Shown piece by piece: positions 22,952 through 32,135 of a DNA stretch of 64,000 bases; positions within the stretch are counted from its first letter, which is position 1, and each line of letters opens with the position of its first letter. Under the pieces are notes generated by a model. The model made no database searches. It was not told where the DNA came from and saw only the letters and a program-made list of their open reading frames with translations. Source of the stretch: JAVXGM01 sp036657395 (GTDB lineage Bacteria; Bacillota; Clostridia; Peptostreptococcales; Anaerovoracaceae); the NCBI GenBank assembly GCA_036657395.1, contig JAVXGM010000003.1:1-64000 (forward strand), given 5' to 3'. The translations under genes were made by a program, and so were the position numbers.

Positions 22952-24307
22952 ATGAACAACAAAGACATGGGGACAGAATCTATCTATAAATTACTTCTTA
23001 GGCTTGCTATTCCAACCGTTTTAGCACAGATTGTCAATTTACTATATAACATGGTGGATCGTGTTTTTGTGGGAAGAATTCCCATGGAAGGTTCAATGGC
23101 TTTGGCTGGTTTAGGTGTAGCTTTTCCAGTGGTAATGCTTGTTGCTGCATTTGCAGCAATGGTAGGAATGGGCGGTGCCCCTAGAGCTGCTATATTTATG
23201 GGCAGAAAAGAAAATGACAAGGCAGAGAAAATTTTAGGCAATAGTGTTACTTTGTTAGTTATTTTTGCAGTTATACTTACTGGAGTGTTCTTGTTATTTA
23301 AGGACAGTATTTTAATGGTATTTGGAGCAAGTGAGCAGACACTCCCTTATGCTAGCCAGTATTTAAGTGTATATTTGATCGGTACGATTTTTGTACAGTT
23401 TACTTTAGGTTTAAATATGTTTATTATCAGTCAAGGCTTTGCTAAGACTGGAATGCTTACGGTTTGTATTGGGGCAGCACTAAATATTGTGCTGGACCCA
23501 ATATTTATTTTTACATTTGATATGGGGGTAGTAGGTGCTGCAGTAGCTACAGTTATTGCCCAGGGAGTATCAGCCATTTGGGTACTCAGATTTTTGTTAG
23601 GAAACAAGACTATCCTTAAAATTCGGAAGGAAAATCTCTCACTACGAAAAGATGTGTCATTGCCCATACTGCAGCTAGGGGCATCTCCCTTTGTAATGCA
23701 AAGCACGGAATGCTTGATTCAGCTAGTATTTAACAACAGTATGCTACACTATGGCGGGGATTTATATGTGGCCTTAATGTCCATCCTATTTAGTGTTATG
23801 CAGTTAGTATGGCTACCTATCCAAGGCTTGTCCCAAGGAGCTCAGCCTATTTTAAGCTATAATTTTGGTGCGGAAAATATGGAAAGAGTGAAGGGAACAT
23901 TTAAACTGCTACTTAAAATCTCTTTAATCTTTTCATTGTCTGTTGTAGCGGTTATTTTCATATTCCCTAAGATGTTTATTGGAATGTTTACAGAAGATCC
24001 ACAGCTTTTGCAAATTGGAACTAGAGGAATACGGATATTTATGGCAGGGATGGCCATCATGGGAGCCCAGTCGGCGTGCCAGCAGACTTTCCTAGCCTTA
24101 GGCCAGGCGAAGATTTCCATGTTTTTAGCATTTCTTAGGAAGATATTTCTACTCATTCCATTGGTTCTTATATTGCCTAAAATCTGTGGTCTTGGCACAG
24201 ATGGAGTCCTTATGGGAGAAGCAATTGCAGATACATTAGCCGCAATTATAACAACAACTATTTTCATTAAAAGGAGCAAAACAATGTTGGCCCCTAGGAT
24301 TAAATAA
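22952..24307 (+). CDS. MATE family efflux transporter
   Basis: A 451-residue, 12-helix MATE permease. It starts with a cytoplasmic NKDMGTESIYKLLLRLAIP and has the two related halves: PTVLAQIVNLLYNMVDRVFVG in the first and LGASPFVMQSTECL in the second. MATE proteins export organic cations or metabolites in exchange for Na+ or H+. I chose ATG 22952 because GGAG lies 11 bp and AAGG 3 bp upstream; the TTG at 22922 has no ribosome-binding site. It is the last gene of the T-box operon. Its substrate is unknown; the position suggests a link to the acids or amino acids of the pathway. Confidence 0.9.
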   Translation: MNNKDMGTESIYKLLLRLAIPTVLAQIVNLLYNMVDRVFVGRIPMEGSMALAGLGVAFPVVMLVAAFAAMVGMGGAPRAAIFMGRKENDKAEKILGNSVTLLVIFAVILTGVFLLFKDSILMVFGASEQTLPYASQYLSVYLIGTIFVQFTLGLNMFIISQGFAKTGMLTVCIGAALNIVLDPIFIFTFDMGVVGAAVATVIAQGVSAIWVLRFLLGNKTILKIRKENLSLRKDVSLPILQLGASPFVMQSTECLIQLVFNNSMLHYGGDLYVALMSILFSVMQLVWLPIQGLSQGAQPILSYNFGAENMERVKGTFKLLLKISLIFSLSVVAVIFIFPKMFIGMFTEDPQLLQIGTRGIRIFMAGMAIMGAQSACQQTFLALGQAKISMFLAFLRKIFLLIPLVLILPKICGLGTDGVLMGEAIADTLAAIITTTIFIKRSKTMLAPRIK

Positions 24308-24345
24308 GTTTACTATTCTTTTATGGAGAAATTGAGGATCAAATG

Positions 24346-24384
24346 AAAAGAATCGGGTGAAAATAACACTTCCGATTCTTTTTT
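24346..24384. terminator. Terminator at the end of the T-box operon
   Basis: AAAAGAATCGG (24346-24356) pairs perfectly with CCGATTCTTTT (24372-24382), followed by further T. It separates the MATE gene from the convergent ABC exporter gene and can work in both directions. Confidence 0.9.
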
Positions 24385-24403
24385 ATTGGTATATAGTGTA
24401 AAT

Positions 24404-26254
24404 TTATTCCTCTTCAGCGAATTGACTGTTGTACAATTTGGTGTAGAAACCATTTTGTGCGATTAAATATTCGTGATTGCCTTGCTCTATAATATCTCCA
24501 TGATCCATAACTAAAATCATATCAGCATCACGAATTGTTGATAGGCGATGTGCTATGATGAAGCTAGTGCGGTTGGCCATTAGATTAGACATAGCCTTTT
24601 GAATCAGGATTTCTGTTCTAGTATCAACAGAGCTCGTGGCTTCATCCAAGATCATGATTGGAGTATCCGACAAAATAGCTCTAGCAATAGTCATCAGTTG
24701 TTTTTGCCCCTGAGATATGTTAGTAGCTTCCTCATTAATCTCCATGTCATAGCCCTTTGGTTGGGTCATAATGAAATGATGAATATGAGCTGCTTTTGCT
24801 GCCTCAATCACTTCTTGGTCTGTGGCATTAGTGTTGCCATAGCGAATATTTTCTTTCATGGTTCCGTTAAACAGCCATGTATCTTGAAGTACCATACCAA
24901 ACATTTTTCTAAGATCGTGGCGGCTGTAGTCCTTAATATTCTCACCATCCACTAGGATTCTCCCCTGGCTCAATTCATAAAAACGAAGTAGAAGCTTTAC
25001 TATAGTCGTTTTACCAGCTCCTGTTGGACCTACGATGGCAATCCTTTGCCCAGGTTTTGCATCAAAGGAAAAATCTTTGATTACTGAGGCTCTATCATCA
25101 TATCCAAAACCAACGTGATCGAAGGAAACCTCACCTTTAACCCCATTAATATCGGTAGTAAGAGTCGCTTCATCACTGGAAATAGGTTGCTCCTCTTCTT
25201 CTTCATCTATAAACTCGAAAATTCTTTCAGCCGCTGCGGCAGTGGATTGAAGCAAATTAGCTACGTTGGCAACCTGAGCTACAGGCTGGTTGAATGAACG
25301 AACGTACTGTATAAATGCCTGAATATTACCGATGGTAATTACATTTTGCAAGGCTAAATGGCCGCCTAGGATACATACAGCAACGTAAGCTAGGTTTCCC
25401 ACAACGTTAGTAAGAGGCATCATCATTCCAGATAGAAATTGGGATTTCCAAGCGGATTCGTATAGCTTATCATTGTACTCATCAAAGGTCTTCGTGGAAT
25501 TTTCCTCTTGGTTAAACGCTTTTACAATAGTATGACCTGTGTACATCTCTTCCACGTGACCGTTTACTTCTCCCAAATACTTTTGCTGGTTTTTAAAATG
25601 TTTCTGTGATTTGCCGACTATTAGCTTAATCAAAAGCAGTGATAAGGGAAGGACAATCAATGCGGTCAAAGTCATTAAAAAATTAATACGTATCATCATA
25701 ACCAAAATCCCTATTATACTAGCTACACTAGTAATAATTTGAGTTAGACTTTGTGAAAGACTTTGATTGATGGTTTCAATATCATTTACCACGTGACTTT
25801 GAACTTCGCCGTGAGTCTTCTTATCAAAGTATTTAAGAGGTAATTTGTCTAGTTTTTCCGACATTTGCTTACGCATATTGTAAGTTATCTTTTGGGAAAC
25901 TCCCGCCATGATATAACCTTGGGCAGCAGAAAATATAAAGCTGAGCCCATAGAGCACACAGAGAAAAATTAAGATTTGCCCAATTGCGGTAAAGTCCATG
26001 GGTGATGGACTCATAATCCCAGCAACAACTTTGTCGGTTGCTTCTCCCAGGATAGAGGGGGATACAATGGTAAAGACAGTGCTGGCAATAGCAAAGACCA
26101 AAACGACTATTAGCTTTAAGGTATGGGGCTTTAAATAGGAGGAAAGTGTCTTCATAGTTGCCTTGAAATCCTTGGCTTTTTCCCCGCCGCCCATATGGTG
26201 ACCGCCTGAGCCGTTGGAATCGTTTCTTTTTGCTTTATTAGTTGACTTAGGCAT
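24404..26254 (-). CDS. ABC exporter half-transporter, canonical ATPase-site subunit
   Basis: A 616-residue half-transporter: an N-terminal cytoplasmic tail with glycine and histidine (SGGHHMGGG), six helices (about residues 40-330), and an ATPase domain (about 370-610). The Walker A motif is GPTGAGKTT, the signature motif is ISQGQKQ (SGGQ altered to SQGQ), and Walker B is MILDEATSSVD with the catalytic glutamate. With the partner encoded upstream it forms a heterodimeric multidrug-type exporter like TM288/LmrD. Its start overlaps the partner's end at 26254. It is the last gene of the marR operon. Confidence 0.93.
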   Translation of the reverse strand: MPKSTNKAKRNDSNGSGGHHMGGGEKAKDFKATMKTLSSYLKPHTLKLIVVLVFAIASTVFTIVSPSILGEATDKVVAGIMSPSPMDFTAIGQILIFLCVLYGLSFIFSAAQGYIMAGVSQKITYNMRKQMSEKLDKLPLKYFDKKTHGEVQSHVVNDIETINQSLSQSLTQIITSVASIIGILVMMIRINFLMTLTALIVLPLSLLLIKLIVGKSQKHFKNQQKYLGEVNGHVEEMYTGHTIVKAFNQEENSTKTFDEYNDKLYESAWKSQFLSGMMMPLTNVVGNLAYVAVCILGGHLALQNVITIGNIQAFIQYVRSFNQPVAQVANVANLLQSTAAAAERIFEFIDEEEEEQPISSDEATLTTDINGVKGEVSFDHVGFGYDDRASVIKDFSFDAKPGQRIAIVGPTGAGKTTIVKLLLRFYELSQGRILVDGENIKDYSRHDLRKMFGMVLQDTWLFNGTMKENIRYGNTNATDQEVIEAAKAAHIHHFIMTQPKGYDMEINEEATNISQGQKQLMTIARAILSDTPIMILDEATSSVDTRTEILIQKAMSNLMANRTSFIIAHRLSTIRDADMILVMDHGDIIEQGNHEYLIAQNGFYTKLYNSQFAEEE

Positions 26255-27993
26255 TAATTTCGCCCCCTTTCTAATTCTTCCTCACTTAGCTGTGAAGACG
26301 CAATTTCTCGGTAAACTGCGCAGCTAGACAATAAGCTTTGGTGAGTGCCTATACCGGCAACTTCTCCATCGTCTAAGACTACAATCTGTTCAGCATCCAT
26401 AATGGTGTTAATTCGTTGGGCCACAATGATAATTGTAGCATCCTTTACTTCTTCCTTTAAAGCATGCCTTAAGACACCATCCGTCTTAAAGTCAAGAGCC
26501 GAAAAACTATCATCAAATAGGAGAAGTTTTGGTTCCTTGATTAATGCTCTTGCAATGGAGAGCCGTTGTTTTTGTCCACCGGAAATATTATTGCCCCCTT
26601 GGGCTACAGGCTCTTCAAAGCCGTCAGGTTTTGTTTGGATAAAGTCTAGTGCCTGAGCAATAGATGCAGATTGAGCCATTTCTTTGTCTGTGGCATTATC
26701 CTTGCCGTAGGCCAAGTTGGAGGAAATTGTTCCAGAGAAGAGAACTCCCTTCTGGGGAACAAATCCAATTTCCTCTCGAAGGCTGTGCTGGGAAATTTGG
26801 CGAATATCCTTTCCGTCCAGTAGTATTTCTCCCTGAGTGACATCATAGAAGCGAGGAATGAGACTTATTAAGCTGGATTTGCCGCTGCCAGTACTTCCAA
26901 TAATAGCAGTGGTTTTCCCTGGACTTGCCGTAAAGGAAATATCCGTAAGGGTGTTTTCCATAGCATCTGGATAGGAGAAGGATACATGATTAAATTCAAG
27001 AGTCCCTTCTGGATTAGTAATTTCCTGACAATTTTCCACATCCACAATAGAAGGTTCAACTGCTAGGACTTTGCTAATCCTCTGACCAGAAACTACAGCC
27101 CTAGGAATCATGATGAACATCATTGTAATTAACAGGAATGACATGATAATCTGCATAGCATATTGCATAAATGCCATCATATCCCCAATCATAAGGTCGT
27201 TTGCACCAATCAATTTTGCCCCTGCCCATACGATTAAAATGCTGCTTAAGTTCATAACTAGCATTAAGGCCGGCATGAGAAATGACATTGCTCGGTTAAC
27301 AAAAGTGTTCAATCTGTTTAGATCCTTATTTGCATCATCAAAACGACTCTCCTCAAAAGGCTCCATGGTGAATGCACGAATGACCAAGAGGCCGGAAAGC
27401 CGTTCTCCCATAATAAGGTTTAGTTGATCTAACTTCTTTTGTAAAACTTTAAATTTAGGCATTACAAGGACAAAAGCCACTAGCATGATTCCTAAAATAG
27501 CCAGAACTGCAAGGCCGATAGTCCAAGATAAAGATGGACTGGTTCGCAGAGCTTTAATAATAGCGCCCACTCCCATGATTGGTGCAAAGCAGGCCATGCG
27601 TAAAATCATTACAGTAGACTGCTGCACTGTTTGAACATCATTTGTAGACCGAGTGATAAGTGAAGCTGTAGAAAATTCTTCAAGCTCTGCGGGAGAAAAA
27701 TCCGTAACCTGGCGAAAAAGCCCTCGGCGTATATTTTTGGATGTTTTAGCAGCGACTCTCGATGCCAAGAAGCTGGCTCCAATGGAGAAAATCGCCACCG
27801 CTAGAGAAACACCAATCATGATGATTCCTATCTTATAGATGTAGTTTATATCACCTTTGATGATTCCTCCATTTATAATATCTGACATGTAGCCAGGTAG
27901 AGCTAATTCGCATAAGGCCTGACCAAACAGGCAAGCTACGATTAGGAGCATAATTGGAATATAGGGTTTGTAGTATTTTAGCATTTCTTTCAT
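26254..27993 (-). CDS. ABC exporter half-transporter, degenerate ATPase-site subunit
   Basis: A 579-residue half-transporter with six helices followed by an ATPase domain (about residues 335-575). Walker A is GSTGSGKSS and the signature ISGGQKQRLS is canonical, but Walker B reads LLLFDDSFSALD, so the catalytic glutamate is replaced by aspartate. That is the hallmark of the degenerate-site partner (TM287/LmrC/YheI-like) in heterodimeric exporters. The gene starts 4 bp inside the end of the MarR gene (27990-27993) and overlaps the second subunit gene. The substrate is unknown; drugs or lipids are usual. Confidence 0.93.
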   Translation of the reverse strand: MKEMLKYYKPYIPIMLLIVACLFGQALCELALPGYMSDIINGGIIKGDINYIYKIGIIMIGVSLAVAIFSIGASFLASRVAAKTSKNIRRGLFRQVTDFSPAELEEFSTASLITRSTNDVQTVQQSTVMILRMACFAPIMGVGAIIKALRTSPSLSWTIGLAVLAILGIMLVAFVLVMPKFKVLQKKLDQLNLIMGERLSGLLVIRAFTMEPFEESRFDDANKDLNRLNTFVNRAMSFLMPALMLVMNLSSILIVWAGAKLIGANDLMIGDMMAFMQYAMQIIMSFLLITMMFIMIPRAVVSGQRISKVLAVEPSIVDVENCQEITNPEGTLEFNHVSFSYPDAMENTLTDISFTASPGKTTAIIGSTGSGKSSLISLIPRFYDVTQGEILLDGKDIRQISQHSLREEIGFVPQKGVLFSGTISSNLAYGKDNATDKEMAQSASIAQALDFIQTKPDGFEEPVAQGGNNISGGQKQRLSIARALIKEPKLLLFDDSFSALDFKTDGVLRHALKEEVKDATIIIVAQRINTIMDAEQIVVLDDGEVAGIGTHQSLLSSCAVYREIASSQLSEEELERGRN

Positions 27994-28505
27994 TTACGAA
28001 ATCTCCTTTCTGTAGGACAGCAGTGTTCACCGTGTTTATGAAAATGGTGAAAATCTTTGGGAAAGCCCCCATCGGTTTTTGATGCCTCTAAAATGTTTTC
28101 ACATGCAAGGTGTAACAGGCGTTTTAAAGATGTTTGTTCTTCCTCTGTCATTCCCTTTGTTATAATAGCTTCGAAGTTTTGTATAATACCGTCGGCCTCA
28201 TTGCGAAGGGATATAGCTGTATTTGTGGGATATAGCTCATAGGCACGTTTATCTCTTGGGTTAGGTATACGGTTAATAAATCCATCATCTACTAACGGTC
28301 TTATGCCCTTTGCTACAGCCCCCTTGTTAAGGCCAAGGAAAGAGGCTAACTCCTCTTGTGAAACTCCAGGTTTTGCGCAGACATACATAATATACCCAAT
28401 TTGATGACCGGCTATGTTTCGACCTTTAAGGGCATGCATCTGGTAAGATATACTGAAGCGGTGGATAATTGAAAAGTCTCGAATAACTAAGTGACGAGGT
28501 AGCAT
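27990..28505 (-). CDS. MarR family transcriptional regulator
   Basis: A 171-residue MarR-type regulator from ATG 28505, chosen because GGAGG lies 7 bp upstream; a longer frame to 28577 runs through the promoter. The winged helix is visible: AGHQIGYIMYVCAKPGVSQEELASFLGLNKGAVAKGIRPLVDDGFI, then RNPRDKRAYEL (wing). The C-terminal GGFPKDFHHFHKHGEHCC tail is His/Cys-rich and could bind metal, although this is not a known family feature. It is the first gene of the ABC exporter operon. Two copies of an 18-bp palindrome at its promoter are likely its operators. Confidence 0.9.
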   Translation of the reverse strand: MLPRHLVIRDFSIIHRFSISYQMHALKGRNIAGHQIGYIMYVCAKPGVSQEELASFLGLNKGAVAKGIRPLVDDGFINRIPNPRDKRAYELYPTNTAISLRNEADGIIQNFEAIITKGMTEEEQTSLKRLLHLACENILEASKTDGGFPKDFHHFHKHGEHCCPTERRFRK

Positions 28506-28531
28506 ATTTGTTCCTCCTATAACATAAGAAA

Positions 28532-28585
28532 TAGTTGACATGGCAGCTATATTACAACAAATGAATATAGTTGTCAAGGCAACTA
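28532..28585 (-). promoter_or_regulatory. marR-ABC operon promoter with two operator copies
   Basis: On the minus strand TTGACA (28577-28572), 17 bp, TAATAT (28554-28549). Two 18-bp palindromes flank it: TAGTTG-tcaagg-CAACTA (28568-28585) across the -35, and TAGTTG-acatgg-CAGCTA (28532-28549) from the -10 to past the expected start site. The copies differ at four positions and are 36 bp apart, so a MarR dimer could bind each. Confidence 0.8.
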
Positions 28586-28626
28586 AAAACTTTTTAAAAT
28601 AGATACAAATTAAATGTAAAATTTAT

Positions 28627-28655
28627 TTGGCGTATAGTTAAAGTTATGTTATAAT
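28627..28655 (+). promoter_or_regulatory. his operon promoter
   Basis: TTGGCG (28627-28632), a 17-bp spacer and TATAAT (28650-28655). The leader to hisZ is only about 60 nt, so no T-box or attenuator fits. Confidence 0.7.
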
Positions 28656-28723
28656 ATCACTTGCGGAAGTTACTAGTTTAATGTGATAAAGCGATAAATC
28701 AATGAAACGAGGAGAGAGGGAAT

Positions 28724-29854
28724 ATGAAATATAAAAAGGTGGAATTAAAGCCAGATGAAAAAGCTTGCCTGGAAATTAGAGGCTTGTATGAGCAGTTTGG
28801 CTATAAAAAATATAAGATGGGAAAATTTGAAGAATACAGCTTATATGTAGAGAACAAAGATTTTATTGCAGGAGATAAGGTAATAACCTTTACTGACCTT
28901 GATGGCAGACTCCTTGCTTTAAAGCCAGATGTAACCTTAAGTATTATTAAGAACAGTCGAGCCACTATACAGACAAACGAGAAACTGTATTACATAGAAA
29001 ATGTTTACAGAGAAAGCACAGAAAGCCATACCTTTACTGAGATTAGTCAAATGGGTCTTGAGTACATCGGCAAGGTTGATAATTATGTAATCACAGAGGT
29101 ACTGTCCCTAGCAGCTCTTACTTTGAAAAATATCAGTAAAGATTACATATTAGAACTTTCACATATGAGCTTTGTGGTTGAACTTTTGAAAAGTCTTCAA
29201 GTTTCGGAAAATGTAAAGCACAGGCTGATTAGGCTGATTCGTAGCAAAAATGCAGATGGGATCAGAAAAGAGGCTGAAGCCTCTGACCTTTCAACAGAAC
29301 AAATAAAAACATTATGCAAGCTGCCTTACCTTTACGGAAACATTGAGAAGGTTGTTGCAGAAGCAAGAACTATCCCACTAAGCCAGAAAATGGACGCTGC
29401 CCTAGATCAATTGGAAGAAGTCTATGCTGCAGTGAAAGAATCTGGTTGCGGGAAAAATATTCAGTTAGACCTATCCATGGTCAACGATATTGACTATTAC
29501 AATGGAATTGTTTTCAAGGGGTACATAAAAGCCTTAGGAAGTACCGTTCTAGCAGGGGGACAATATGACCAGGCAATGGCTATATTAGGTAAAAAGGTGG
29601 ATGCCATCGGATTTGCCCTATATCTTAATGAGCTAGGTAGAATTGTAAAAGAAAAAAAAGAGTACGATGTGGATGCCATAATCCTTTACAAATGTAAGGA
29701 ATCGCTAACGGAGATTGCCAAGGCAGTACAAAGCCTTCAACAGAAAGGCCTAAGCGTTCGTGCGGAAAAAGCTTATCCAAAAGGATTGAGGTACAAAGAT
29801 TGCTATCGCCTTGTCGATGGAGAATTAATCAAGGAGGAGGGGACATCATGTTAA
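28724..29854 (+). CDS. hisZ: ATP phosphoribosyltransferase regulatory subunit
   Basis: A 376-residue HisZ, a histidyl-tRNA-synthetase-like protein without tRNA function. It shows class II synthetase-type motifs (GDKVITFTDLDGRLLALKPDVTLSI) and the C-terminal YYNGIVFKGYI region. It forms a complex with the short HisG and is required for its activity and for feedback inhibition by histidine. First gene of the his operon, with a GGAGAGAGGG ribosome-binding site. Its 3' end overlaps the hisG start by 7 bp. Confidence 0.94.
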   Translation: MKYKKVELKPDEKACLEIRGLYEQFGYKKYKMGKFEEYSLYVENKDFIAGDKVITFTDLDGRLLALKPDVTLSIIKNSRATIQTNEKLYYIENVYRESTESHTFTEISQMGLEYIGKVDNYVITEVLSLAALTLKNISKDYILELSHMSFVVELLKSLQVSENVKHRLIRLIRSKNADGIRKEAEASDLSTEQIKTLCKLPYLYGNIEKVVAEARTIPLSQKMDAALDQLEEVYAAVKESGCGKNIQLDLSMVNDIDYYNGIVFKGYIKALGSTVLAGGQYDQAMAILGKKVDAIGFALYLNELGRIVKEKKEYDVDAIILYKCKESLTEIAKAVQSLQQKGLSVRAEKAYPKGLRYKDCYRLVDGELIKEEGTSC

Positions 29855-30468
29855 ATATTGCACTTCCTAAAGGGAGATTAGGTGATCAAGTATATGGAAT
29901 GCTAAAAGATGCGGGATATGATTGCCCTGCTTATGAAGATAAAGACAGATTATTAGTAGTTGAAAATAAAGAAAAGGATGTAAGGTATCTGTTGGTAAAG
30001 CCAAGCGATGTAGCTATTTATGTGGAACACCACGCAGCAGATGTAGGAATTGTGGGAAAAGACATCTTACTTGAAAGCAAGCCGGATGTTTATGAGCTTT
30101 TGGATTTAAATATTGGGAAATGCCGCATGGCAGTAGCAGCCCCTGCAGGATACATCGAAGATACAGATAAAACTCTTAGAATTGCAACCAAATATGTAAA
30201 TGTAGCGAAGCAATTTTATGCAGAAAAAAATAGAGATATAGAGATTATAAAATTAAATGGGAGCATTGAATTAGCACCTATTTTAGGGCTGTCTGATGTA
30301 ATTGTAGACATTGTAGAAACCGGAGGAACCATCAAAGCTAATAACTTAGAGGTCATTGAAGAATTTGACCAGATTAGTGCCAGATTTATTGCCAACAAAT
30401 CCAGCTTTAAATTCCAAAACAAGATAATTAGTGACATGATGGAAAAATTAGGAGAAGCAGTAAAGTGA
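29848..30468 (+). CDS. hisG: ATP phosphoribosyltransferase, short form
   Basis: A 206-residue HisG of the short (HisGS) type. It begins LNIALPKGRLGDQVYGML, and the PRPP-binding region is DVIVDIVETGGTIKANNLEV. It lacks the C-terminal regulatory domain of the long enzyme, consistent with the HisZ encoded just upstream. It catalyses the first histidine step: ATP plus PRPP to phosphoribosyl-ATP. I chose ATG 29848, with AAGGAGGAGG upstream inside hisZ; the upstream in-frame ATG at 29800 is unlikely. Confidence 0.96.
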   Translation: MLNIALPKGRLGDQVYGMLKDAGYDCPAYEDKDRLLVVENKEKDVRYLLVKPSDVAIYVEHHAADVGIVGKDILLESKPDVYELLDLNIGKCRMAVAAPAGYIEDTDKTLRIATKYVNVAKQFYAEKNRDIEIIKLNGSIELAPILGLSDVIVDIVETGGTIKANNLEVIEEFDQISARFIANKSSFKFQNKIISDMMEKLGEAVK

Positions 30469-31538
30469 GCAGATTTTTAAAGAAAGAATATGAAAATTTG
30501 GAGCCATACACTCCTGGGGAGCAACCGCAAAATATAAAGCTAATTAAGCTTAATACCAACGAGAATCCTTATCCTCCAAGCCCTAAAGTAATTCAGGCAA
30601 TTGAGGGAGCAAACCTTGAAGATTTAAGGCGTTATCCAGATCCAGGCGTTGCCAATTTAGTTCAGGCAATAACAGGTTATTACCAAGTAGATACTGACCA
30701 AGTAATGGTAGGGAATGGATCTGATGAAGTTTTAGCATTTGCATTTATGGCATTTCAAAATCCAGATAAAAAAATATATTTTCCTCAGATTAGCTATGGT
30801 TTTTACCCAGTATATGGAGATGTATTTGGGGCAAACTGGGAAGGCATTCCTTTGACAGAGGATTTGCGTATTAACCCAGAAGATTATAAAAATCTAGAGG
30901 GAACCATTGTAATTGCCAACCCTAATGCTCCTACAGGCATAGCACTTACATTAGATGAGATCGAAGCCATTGTGGCATCAAACAGGGAAAACTTAGTGGT
31001 AATAGATGAGGCCTATGTAGATTTTGGTGGGGAAACTGCCATCTACCTGACACAAAAGTATGATAATTTATTAGTAATCCAAACCTTTTCAAAGTCAAGG
31101 AGTCTGGCAGGAAGCAGAATTGGATTTGCAGTAGGTAGCAGTGAAATCATTTCAGATTTAAACAAAATCAAGTTTAGTTTTAATCCATATAATATTAATA
31201 AGCTGACTATTTTAGCTGCAACAGCTGCAATAAAAGATAAAAAATATTTCCGGCAGACTAGAGACAAAATTATGAAAACTAGAGAAAATTTTGGAAAAGA
31301 GCTAACGAACCTTGGATTTACTGTGTTACCTTCCTCTGCAAACTTTGTATTTTGTAAAAGTAATCAAATTTCCGGACTTAAATACTTTACAGAACTGGGA
31401 GAAAGAAATATAATTGTAAGGCACTTTAACAAAAAACACATTAGAGATTATGTGAGAATTACTATAGGCAGAGAAGAAGAGATGGTAAAGCTTTTGGAAG
31501 TAACAAAAGCAATACTAAATGAGGGGGACATAAGATGA
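30465..31538 (+). CDS. hisC: Histidinol-phosphate aminotransferase
   Basis: A 357-residue PLP-dependent class I/II aminotransferase. KLNTNENPYPPSP, LRRYPDPG and VGNGSDEVL are typical of the HisC start; the PLP lysine lies in TFSKSRSLAGSRIGFA. It makes histidinol phosphate from imidazole-acetol phosphate. The GTG start at 30465 overlaps the hisG stop (GTGA), so coupling is likely. In many Firmicutes hisD lies between hisG and hisC, but here hisC follows hisG directly. Confidence 0.95.
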   Translation: MSRFLKKEYENLEPYTPGEQPQNIKLIKLNTNENPYPPSPKVIQAIEGANLEDLRRYPDPGVANLVQAITGYYQVDTDQVMVGNGSDEVLAFAFMAFQNPDKKIYFPQISYGFYPVYGDVFGANWEGIPLTEDLRINPEDYKNLEGTIVIANPNAPTGIALTLDEIEAIVASNRENLVVIDEAYVDFGGETAIYLTQKYDNLLVIQTFSKSRSLAGSRIGFAVGSSEIISDLNKIKFSFNPYNINKLTILAATAAIKDKKYFRQTRDKIMKTRENFGKELTNLGFTVLPSSANFVFCKSNQISGLKYFTELGERNIIVRHFNKKHIRDYVRITIGREEEMVKLLEVTKAILNEGDIR

Positions 31539-32122
31539 GAACGAGTCAAATGACAAGAAATACAGCAGAAACTCAGATTCAAATGGAAATCAACATAGAT
31601 GGTAAGGGTTCTTATCGAATTGGAACAGACTGTGGTTTTTTAAATCACATGTTAGAGTTGTTTGCTCGCCACGGACGATTCGACCTTATTGTAAGGTGTG
31701 AGGGAGACAGTCATGTTGATCAACATCACACCGTGGAAGATATAGCTATTACACTAGGACAGATATTTAAGGACGCACTTGGGGACAAGCGTGGAATAAC
31801 TCGCTATGGATCCATGATGCTTCCAATGGATGAAACTTTGGTGTTATGCGCCCTTGACATTAGTGGAAGAGCATCACTTAACTTTGATGTTACAATTCCT
31901 GTAGAGAAGGTAGGAACCTTTGATACTCAACTGGTGAAAGAGTTTATGGAGGCCCTTTGTCGAGAATTAGGATTAACTTTACACTTTAAGTTAATGGCAG
32001 GTGAAAATGGACATCATATTATTGAAGCAATGTTTAAAGCGTTAGCTAGAGCGTTGAAACAGGCTGTTGCCATTGATCAAGAATATAAAGACCAGATTCC
32101 ATCGACCAAGGGTGTACTATAG
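31535..32122 (+). CDS. hisB: Imidazoleglycerol-phosphate dehydratase
   Basis: A 195-residue monofunctional HisB. It has the family motifs GFLNHMLELFARHG, DQHHTVEDIAITLGQ, LCALDISGRA and GHHIIEAMFKALARAL, with histidines ligating two manganese ions. There is no N-terminal phosphatase domain, so histidinol-phosphatase must be encoded elsewhere. Its start overlaps the end of hisC by 4 bp. Confidence 0.96.
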   Translation: MRTSQMTRNTAETQIQMEINIDGKGSYRIGTDCGFLNHMLELFARHGRFDLIVRCEGDSHVDQHHTVEDIAITLGQIFKDALGDKRGITRYGSMMLPMDETLVLCALDISGRASLNFDVTIPVEKVGTFDTQLVKEFMEALCRELGLTLHFKLMAGENGHHIIEAMFKALARALKQAVAIDQEYKDQIPSTKGVL

Positions 32123-32135
32123 AAAGGATTATAGT

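Noticed and set aside
28586..28723. Histidine T-box before hisZ
   Set aside because: Only about 60 nt lie between the promoter and the start codon, with no T-box element or terminator.
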